DNA from: CAZPQV01 sp964588705
Lineage (GTDB): Bacteria > Bacteroidota > Bacteroidia > Flavobacteriales > Weeksellaceae
Assembly: GCA_964588705.1 (NCBI GenBank)
Contig: CAZPQV010000068.1
Span: 1-10,154, forward strand
DNA length: 10,154 nt
Reading direction: 5' to 3'
The notes beneath the pieces were generated by a model. It was not told the origin of the DNA. It ran no database searches and worked only from the letters and a program-made list of their open reading frames with translations. Positions within the stretch are counted from its first letter, which is position 1. Every line of letters starts with the position of its first letter. Shown piece after piece: positions 6,154 to 10,154 of this stretch. Position numbers and translations under genes: made by a program.

Positions 6154-6692
6154 AAAAACTTTGGATTTTAATTCCAATCATCGCATTTTCGTGTAATCAA
6201 AAAACTGAAACCGTAAATGAATCAACAGTAGTTGAAGATTCTGCAACAGCAATTGCGGAAGAAGTTCCGACTGAGGAAAAAGTGGCAGAACTCAAGAAAC
6301 TTCCCGATTCTGTCATTGATAATGCCGAACCTGTGAAAGAAGTTCTGAGAACCGGCGTGATGCGGCAGGAAAATGAAAGAGAAATTGTTCGTATTGCTGA
6401 TTCGGAAATGTTGCCTTTTAGTTTGGGTGAAGAAATTTCTGGAGAAAATCAGGAGTTGGTTTTGAAAATTGCCAACTACGACAAACCAAATATTGTTGCC
6501 GAAATAAAAGCAGAAGACGGTATGAACATCCGTTTCAACCAAGTAAAATATGCAGACGGAACGATGGATGGACCGTTTGGCAGAACGCTTAATATTCCGA
6601 ATAAAGGAGATGGGGAAATTTGGCTCATTATCGGTAAAAGCAATATGGCGTCAGGAAGCTCGGTTGGTAAATTCACGGTTAGTGTAGAATAA
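6150..6692 (+). CDS. Predicted lipoprotein with acidic linker, last gene of the DUF4173 operon
   Basis: A 180-residue protein starting with a short signal peptide, MKKLWILIPIIAFSC, whose Cys15 is the likely lipidation site. An acidic, Ala/Thr/Val-rich stretch (about 20-50) acts as a linker. The globular part (about 60-180) is predicted beta-rich, with NYDKPNIVAEIKAEDG and ADGTMDGPFGRTLNIP segments and a C-terminal FTVSVE strand. It may be periplasmic or at the outer membrane. The start ATG overlaps the TGA of the DUF4173-like gene, so translation is probably coupled. No family recognised; the context suggests an envelope partner of the upstream membrane proteins. Confidence 0.85.
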   Translation: MKKLWILIPIIAFSCNQKTETVNESTVVEDSATAIAEEVPTEEKVAELKKLPDSVIDNAEPVKEVLRTGVMRQENEREIVRIADSEMLPFSLGEEISGENQELVLKIANYDKPNIVAEIKAEDGMNIRFNQVKYADGTMDGPFGRTLNIPNKGDGEIWLIIGKSNMASGSSVGKFTVSVE

Positions 6693-6749
6693 TTTTCCGA
6701 TAACGGACGATATTTCGGGTAAATGTTTCGTTTGGCATTATTTCTGAAG

Positions 6750-6757
6750 TATCTTTG
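6750..6757 (+). promoter_or_regulatory. Promoter -7 element TATCTTTG upstream of the 169-residue lipoprotein
   Basis: An exact TAnnTTTG match lies 20 nt before ATG 6778. TTTG at 6731-6734 is a possible -33 element with slightly short 15-nt spacing. This supports transcription separate from the preceding operon. Confidence 0.6.
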
Positions 6758-6777
6758 TTATATATAAACAAGTTATT

Positions 6778-7287
6778 ATGAAAAATTTATTTTTATCAGC
6801 AATAGTTGCTACGGCAACATTAGCAAGCTGTTCCACGGTTTCATCGGTATTGCAGAATAATTTACCGTACAATTCAAATTTCGTGGTAACGCAGGGATCA
6901 CCATCCAATACGCAGTTATCTGCAGTTGGGGCAGGAACAAACCTTAATCAGATTATGGGTGTAAGTTCAAACGTGAAAGATATCAGAGCAACTACAGTAA
7001 CGATGTCTGTAACATCCGGAGCTCAGGGAATGGGCGTTTTCAAATCGGTGAGAGTGTATCTTAGTTCAGGAAACAACGAAGTTTTGGTGGCTCAGAGAGA
7101 TAATATTGCCGACAATATCGGAACATCGCTTTCATTGGATGTAAACAATAATCTTTATCTGGATAATATTATGAAATCCGGCAATGCAATTCAGCAGAGA
7201 GTGGTTTATACGCTTAAGCAATCGCCAACTTCAGACCTTAACGTGAGAAGTTCAATTACGTTCAGCAGTATTCCTTCAAATCAGTAA
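6778..7287 (+). CDS. Predicted lipoprotein of unknown function
   Basis: This 169-residue protein begins MKNLFLSAIVATATLASC, a standard signal peptide with lipobox LASC and Cys18 as lipidation site. The mature part is rich in Ser, Asn, Val and Thr, with alternating hydrophobic/polar strands (for example ATTVTMSVTSG and SVRVYLSSGNNEVLVAQ), suggesting a beta-sandwich exported to the periplasm or outer membrane. There are no further cysteines after the lipobox and no catalytic motif that I recognise. It is monocistronic: its own TAnnTTTG element lies upstream and a hairpin plus T-run follows. It converges with dtd. Confidence 0.85.
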   Translation: MKNLFLSAIVATATLASCSTVSSVLQNNLPYNSNFVVTQGSPSNTQLSAVGAGTNLNQIMGVSSNVKDIRATTVTMSVTSGAQGMGVFKSVRVYLSSGNNEVLVAQRDNIADNIGTSLSLDVNNNLYLDNIMKSGNAIQQRVVYTLKQSPTSDLNVRSSITFSSIPSNQ

Positions 7288-7308
7288 TATCGGATGTTAT
7301 TAAAATAT

Positions 7309-7337
7309 AAAACTTCAGGTTTTCCTGAAGTTTTTTT
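7309..7337. terminator. Intrinsic terminator between the lipoprotein gene and dtd
   Basis: AAAACTTCAGG (7309-7319) and CCTGAAGTTTT (7324-7334) form a perfect 11-bp stem with a TTTT loop, followed by T's to 7337. On the minus strand the hairpin is followed by a T-rich run, so it could serve both converging genes. Confidence 0.88.
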
Positions 7338-7364
7338 GTTTTCTCATTATTTAAATTGTAGTGC

Positions 7365-7814
7365 TTACATCTTAGTTTTCGAATCCATTACTATCGTTAC
7401 AGGACCATCATTAATCAGAGAAACTTTCATATCTGCACCAAAGATTCCGCTTTCAGTTTTCAAACCCGATTTTGAAATTTCTGTTTTAAAATATTTAAAT
7501 AATGGAATGGCTTTATCCGGTTTTGCAGCTTTAATGAAAGACGGCCTGTTTCCTTTTTTATAATCAGCAATTAATGTAAACTGACTAATGCAAAGGATTT
7601 CACCTTTAATATCCTGAACGGAAAGATTGAGTTTTCCGTCCTGATCTCCAAAAATTCTAAGATTCAGTATTTTCTGTACCAACCATTCTGCATCAGATTT
7701 TTCGTCCTCTTCTTCAATTCCGATCAAAAGCATCAGTCCATTACCAATTTCTCCAACGATTTTTCCATCAACTTTCACACTCGATTCTGAAACTCTTTGT
7801 ATAACAGCTTTCAT
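7365..7814 (-). CDS. dtd: D-aminoacyl-tRNA deacylase
   Basis: A 149-residue cytosolic homodimeric enzyme that hydrolyses D-amino acids (and glycine mischarged on tRNA-Ala) from tRNA, protecting translation. The length is normal for the DTD family. The N-terminus MKAVIQRVSESSVKVDG is typical; the active-site strand SQFTL is at residues 77-81 and the C-terminal motif NDGPVT at 135-140, containing the Gly-Pro pair (137-138) that forms the chirality-selecting Gly-cisPro element. The C-terminal tail is short (MDSKTKM). It lies 69 bp downstream of another minus-strand gene and may be cotranscribed with it. It ends facing a bidirectional-looking terminator. Confidence 0.97.
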   Translation of the reverse strand: MKAVIQRVSESSVKVDGKIVGEIGNGLMLLIGIEEEDEKSDAEWLVQKILNLRIFGDQDGKLNLSVQDIKGEILCISQFTLIADYKKGNRPSFIKAAKPDKAIPLFKYFKTEISKSGLKTESGIFGADMKVSLINDGPVTIVMDSKTKM

Positions 7815-7850
7815 TAATTTTTTATGATTTAATTAATCCAATTCTCAATC

Positions 7851-7883
7851 ACACTTTACGTCTTACAACACTGACACCTTACA
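7851..7883. repeat. Two imperfect direct repeats in the dtd leader
   Basis: ACACTTTACGTCTTACA (7851-7867) and ACACTGACACCTTACA (7868-7883) are adjacent, similar 17- and 16-nt units. They abut the stop codon of the upstream minus-strand gene. Similar CTTACA-type runs occur in spacers of Flavobacteriia; no function is visible. Confidence 0.55.
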
Positions 7884-8333
7884 TCAATTATAAACCGTAA
7901 GAACATTATTCCCCGGATTAAAATGTGATAAATAGGTTTTTGGTGGAACTTGAGCAACTTTCACAGGTTCTCCGGTAAGTAAAATCCATTCGGAACCGTC
8001 TTTTGCACAGGCAATTTTGATATTGTCTTCAACATTCAGAGTGGTGTTTGTATCGGGGCAAAGATGAGGAGCATTCCTGTCGTAAACTTTAAATCCGCTT
8101 GCGTTTCTCACCACGATTAATCCTCGCGTTCCCGAGCCTTGTTCGTTCACATAAATCCAACCGCTGGGATTTTGCAGATTTTGATAGGCAGGCAAATTTA
8201 GATTTAAGACAACGCTGATTGTAGAATTGGGAAAACATGCTGACGTTTCCTCGGATGTGCGGCAAGAGTTAAAAGTTAATTCGCTGACAATCAATAAAAT
8301 TAAAACTATATAAAGAGATTTAATTTTTTTCAT
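7884..8333 (-). CDS. Predicted lipoprotein with degenerate Rieske-like domain
   Basis: A 149-residue protein whose hydrophobic signal peptide is followed by a likely lipobox ending at Cys24 (TFNSC). Residues about 58-135 have the layout of a Rieske [2Fe-2S] domain: GWIYVNEQG, GLIVVRNASGFKVYDRNAPHLCP, KIACAKDGSEWILLTGEPV, then a PPKTY-type end. The ligands are only half kept. Box 1, normally C-x-H, reads A88-P-H90; box 2, normally C-x-x-H, reads C109-A-K-D112. A 2Fe-2S cluster is therefore unlikely, and the fold may have been reused structurally or bind something else through H90, C92 and C109. It is exported, probably lipid-anchored. It is divergent from greA and upstream of dtd. The fold is inferred by motif alignment; lipoprotein status is fairly confident. 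Confidence 0.82.
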   Translation of the reverse strand: MKKIKSLYIVLILLIVSELTFNSCRTSEETSACFPNSTISVVLNLNLPAYQNLQNPSGWIYVNEQGSGTRGLIVVRNASGFKVYDRNAPHLCPDTNTTLNVEDNIKIACAKDGSEWILLTGEPVKVAQVPPKTYLSHFNPGNNVLTVYN

Positions 8334-8348
8334 TAAAATAAATTTATT

Positions 8349-8356
8349 TATATTTG
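8349..8356 (+). promoter_or_regulatory. Putative greA promoter -7 element TATATTTG
   Basis: An exact TAnnTTTG match lies 81 nt before the greA ATG, in the 104-bp divergent spacer. No clear TTTG -33 element is present, only T-rich sequence at 8321-8330. The implied leader of about 70 nt contains the hairpin/T-run described separately. Confidence 0.5.
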
Positions 8357-8377
8357 TAACGATATTAAAATCGAAAC

Positions 8378-8413
8378 ATTGTCCGGGCTTCTTGGTCGGA
8401 TGATTTTTTTTTT
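8378..8413 (+). terminator. Putative leader terminator/attenuator before greA
   Basis: Bases 8378-8386 can pair with 8396-8404 (nine contiguous pairs including three G-U), with a further C-G pair across a G-G mismatch and a TTCTT loop. Ten T's follow at 8404-8413. It ends 24 nt before ATG 8438, inside the predicted leader. The shape is that of a weak intrinsic terminator. Confidence 0.45.
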
Positions 8414-8437
8414 ACCAAAATCAAAAATAGAAAAATT

Positions 8438-8908
8438 ATGGCAACATACGTTACAAAAGAAGGTCTTGAGAAAATGAAGAAGGAACTTGACCAGTTGGAA
8501 ACCTTCGAAAGACCGCGAATTACACAGCAGATTGCTGAAGCAAGAGATAAAGGCGACCTTTCTGAAAATGCAGAGTACGACGCTGCAAAAGAAGCGCAGG
8601 GAATGCTCGAAATGAAAATCTCTAAACTGAAAGATGCTATTGCCACTTCAAAGGTGATTGATGAATCGCTTTTGGATACCTCGAAAGTAGCTATTCTTAC
8701 CACGGTAAGACTGAAAAATAATGCTACAAAACAGGAGCAGAAATTCACTTTGGTCCCTGATAACGAGAGCGACTTGAAACTGGGGAAAATTTCAGTGAAC
8801 ACACCGATTGCAAAAGGACTTTTAGGAAAAACCGTCGGCGAAACTGCTGAAATCCTTCTTCCGAATGGCAATAAATTATCCTTCGAAGTTTTAGAAATTA
8901 CGTTGTAA
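8438..8908 (+). CDS. greA: Transcription elongation factor GreA
   Basis: A 156-residue cytosolic factor that enters the RNA polymerase secondary channel and stimulates cleavage of backtracked RNA, rescuing stalled complexes. The N-terminal coiled coil covers about residues 1-75; its tip carries ARDKGDLSENAEYDAAKEAQG, with the acidic pair D40 and E43 corresponding to E. coli D41/E44. The C-terminal FKBP-like domain (about 80-156) contains TPIAKGLLGKTVGE and ends NKLSFEVLEITL. Length is normal. The HIT gene follows after 31 nt on the same strand, suggesting an operon. The leader may contain a terminator. Confidence 0.98.
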   Translation: MATYVTKEGLEKMKKELDQLETFERPRITQQIAEARDKGDLSENAEYDAAKEAQGMLEMKISKLKDAIATSKVIDESLLDTSKVAILTTVRLKNNATKQEQKFTLVPDNESDLKLGKISVNTPIAKGLLGKTVGETAEILLPNGNKLSFEVLEITL

Positions 8909-8939
8909 ATTTGTTACTCTAATTTCAAAATTTAAAATT

Positions 8940-9329
8940 ATGAGTTCAATTTTCACAAAAATCATCAACGGAGAAATTCCGGCCTATAAAATTGCGGAAG
9001 ACGATAAACATTTGGCTTTTCTCGATATTCTGCCGGTGGCAAAAGGACATACGCTGGTAATTCCGAAAAAAGAAGTTGATCTTATTTTTGACCTCGATTC
9101 GGAAGAGTATAAAGAGCTTTGGGCTTTTGCGCAGAAAGTGGCCAAGAAAGTGGGTGCTGCCATTCCGTGTATAAGAGTTGGTGTTGCAGTTGTGGGGCTT
9201 GAAGTTCCGCACGCACACATTCATCTTATTCCTTTAAATTCGATGTCTGATCTCAGTTTCGAAAAAGAACGGCTGAAGTTTACTCCCGAAGAGTATCAGG
9301 AAATTCAGAACTCAATTATTAATGCATAA
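8940..9329 (+). CDS. HIT-family (histidine triad) protein, HINT-like
   Basis: A 129-residue nucleotide-binding hydrolase of the histidine-triad superfamily, expected to act on nucleoside phosphoramidates or dinucleotides in the cytosol. The N-terminus SIFTKIINGEIPAYKIAED is characteristic; GHTLVIPKKE lies at 36-45, and the triad motif VPHAHIHLIP has histidines at 91, 93 and 95, the middle residue H93 being the expected nucleophile. It lacks the zinc-binding Cys residues of some HIT subgroups. It follows greA by 31 nt, probably cotranscribed, and is closed by a strong terminator. A TAAATTTG at 8906-8913 could be an additional -7 element but has no convincing -33 element. Confidence 0.95.
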   Translation: MSSIFTKIINGEIPAYKIAEDDKHLAFLDILPVAKGHTLVIPKKEVDLIFDLDSEEYKELWAFAQKVAKKVGAAIPCIRVGVAVVGLEVPHAHIHLIPLNSMSDLSFEKERLKFTPEEYQEIQNSIINA

Positions 9330-9333
9330 CACT

Positions 9334-9373
9334 AAATTTTGTCAAAGTCCGTAACTTTGACAAAATTTTTTTT
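9334..9373 (+). terminator. Strong intrinsic terminator after the greA-HIT pair
   Basis: AAATTTTGTCAAAGT (9334-9348) and ACTTTGACAAAATTT (9354-9368) pair perfectly over 15 bp with a CCGTA loop, followed by T's through 9373 (eight T's from 9366). It starts 5 nt after the HIT stop codon. The right side contains TAACTTTG (9352-9359), an exact -7 element match, so it may also overlap the clpX promoter. Confidence 0.9.
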
Positions 9374-9394
9374 AATACAATACCTCAAAAATAA

Positions 9395-10154
9395 ATGAAT
9401 CCAAATCAATGTTCTTTCTGCGGAAGAAAAAAGAATGAAGTTCAGATTTTAGTTTCCGGACAGCAAGGTTACATCTGTGAAAACTGTATTGAACAGGCGC
9501 ATTCCATCGTAAAAGATTCGGTAAAAGCGGAAGGTTTCTCACCTGCAGAAAATCTCGATGACCTGAAAAAGCCAATGGAAATAAAAACGTTTCTGGATCA
9601 GTATGTGATTGGGCAGGACCAGGCTAAAAAACAGCTTTCGATAGCCGTTTACAACCATTATAAAAGACTTTTGCATTCCAAAGATGATAACAGGGAAGTA
9701 GAAATAGAGAAGTCCAACATCATTATGATTGGCGAAACCGGAACCGGAAAAACCCTTCTGGCTAAAACGATTGCGCGCGAACTGAATGTTCCGTTCTGTA
9801 TTGTGGATGCTACGATTCTTACGGAAGCCGGATATGTTGGTGAAGACGTGGAAAGCATTCTTTCACGCTTATTGATGGTGGCGGATTATGATGTTGAAAA
9901 AGCAGAAAAAGGCATCGTTTTTATTGATGAGATGGATAAAATTGCGAGATAATCGGATAATCCTAGTATTACGAGAGATGTTTCCGGTGAAGGTGTTCAG
10001 CAGGGATTGCTCAAGCTTTTGGAAGGCAGTATTGTGAATGTTCCGCCACAGGGAGGAAGGAAGCATCCGGATCAGAAATATATTCAGGTAAATACTCAGA
10101 ATATTCTTTTCATCGCAGGTGGTGCTTTTGACGGAATTAAAGAAATTATTGAAA
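9395..10154 (+). pseudogene. clpX: ClpX, ATP-dependent protease ATP-binding subunit, 3'-partial, interrupted by an in-frame TAA
   Basis: ClpX is the hexameric AAA+ unfoldase that feeds substrates to ClpP. The zinc-binding domain has C6-x2-C9 and C28-x2-C31; Walker A is GETGTGKT (113-120), the pore loop GYVGE (146-150) and Walker B IVFIDE (174-179). After residue 185 (DKIAR) the frame reads TAA at 9950-9952, where relatives have Lys in the invariant stretch ARKSDNPSITRD. The same frame then continues without any stop to the window end, with SDNPSITRDVSGEGVQQ, the RKH loop (GGRKHP) and FIAGGAF, all perfect ClpX. One substitution (AAA to TAA) explains it; there is no indel. Either a sequencing/assembly error or a real nonsense mutation removing sensor and C-terminal regions. 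The intact part alone (9395-9952) would give 185 residues. The gene continues past the window. Confidence 0.93.

Noticed and set aside
6693..6749. Possible terminator after the DUF4173 operon (CCGATAACGG / TTTCGG region)
   Set aside because: Complementarity is short and imperfect, and no T-tract follows.
7294..7563. Plus-strand open frame of 89 codons after the lipoprotein gene
   Set aside because: It crosses the terminator and lies antisense to dtd; no recognisable protein.
8360..8373. Near-palindrome CGATATTAAAATCG in the greA divergent spacer as an operator
   Set aside because: Short, AT-rich and with a central mismatch; it can occur by chance and no second copy was seen.
8365..8871. Minus-strand 168-codon frame opposite greA
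   Set aside because: It is a shadow of greA, with Ser/Phe-rich low-complexity composition.
9950..9952. Stop-codon reassignment or programmed readthrough in clpX
   Set aside because: Neighbouring genes end normally in TAA, TGA or TAG, and no structure or readthrough signal is visible; mutation or sequence error is simpler.

Overview
The window looks like chromosome of a Bacteroidota bacterium of class Flavobacteriia, most likely the Chryseobacterium/Kaistella group. The evidence is the low G+C, AT-rich spacers, absence of clear Shine-Dalgarno sequences before most starts, several exact matches to the Bacteroidota -7 promoter element TAnnTTTG, short lipoprotein signals, and the protein families present (DUF4173, HTH_34-type regulator, SMUG2-type glycosylase). 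The assignment is by recognition only; no database search was run.

Layout. (1) Positions 1-3228, plus strand: the C-terminal two thirds of the phenylacetate-pathway fusion enzyme PaaZ, a SMUG2-type uracil-DNA glycosylase, and an enoyl-CoA hydratase/isomerase. The two spacers here carry repeat-type sequence: a 28-nt-arm inverted repeat, and four CTTTGCG copies. (2) Positions 3229-6692: a poorly described membrane and regulatory locus. A six-TM protein is followed by a small winged-helix regulator, then by an operon of a three-TM protein, a large DUF4173-like membrane protein and an acidic lipoprotein. The first gene and the downstream operon share nearly identical promoter/leader blocks (29 of 32 bases, including the start codon). 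Each carries the inverted repeat ACTTTG-N5-CAAAGT over the -7 element, which looks like a paired operator for one regulator, plausibly the winged-helix protein encoded between them. (3) Positions 6693-8333: a stand-alone predicted lipoprotein with its own promoter and terminator, converging with two minus-strand genes, D-aminoacyl-tRNA deacylase (dtd) and a lipoprotein with a degenerate Rieske-like domain. (4) Positions 8334-10154: greA, a HIT-family protein, a strong intrinsic terminator, then clpX running off the window end.

Main points for a second look: the twin operator/promoter blocks around the regulator; an in-frame TAA in clpX just after Walker B (an AAA Lys codon in relatives) with perfect ClpX coding on either side; a possible terminator in the greA leader, reminiscent of the E. 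coli greA leader; a DinB/DUF1569-like C-terminal extension on PaaZ; and the Rieske-like lipoprotein that has lost half of its cluster ligands. No CRISPR array, tRNA, rRNA, transposase or phage gene was seen.
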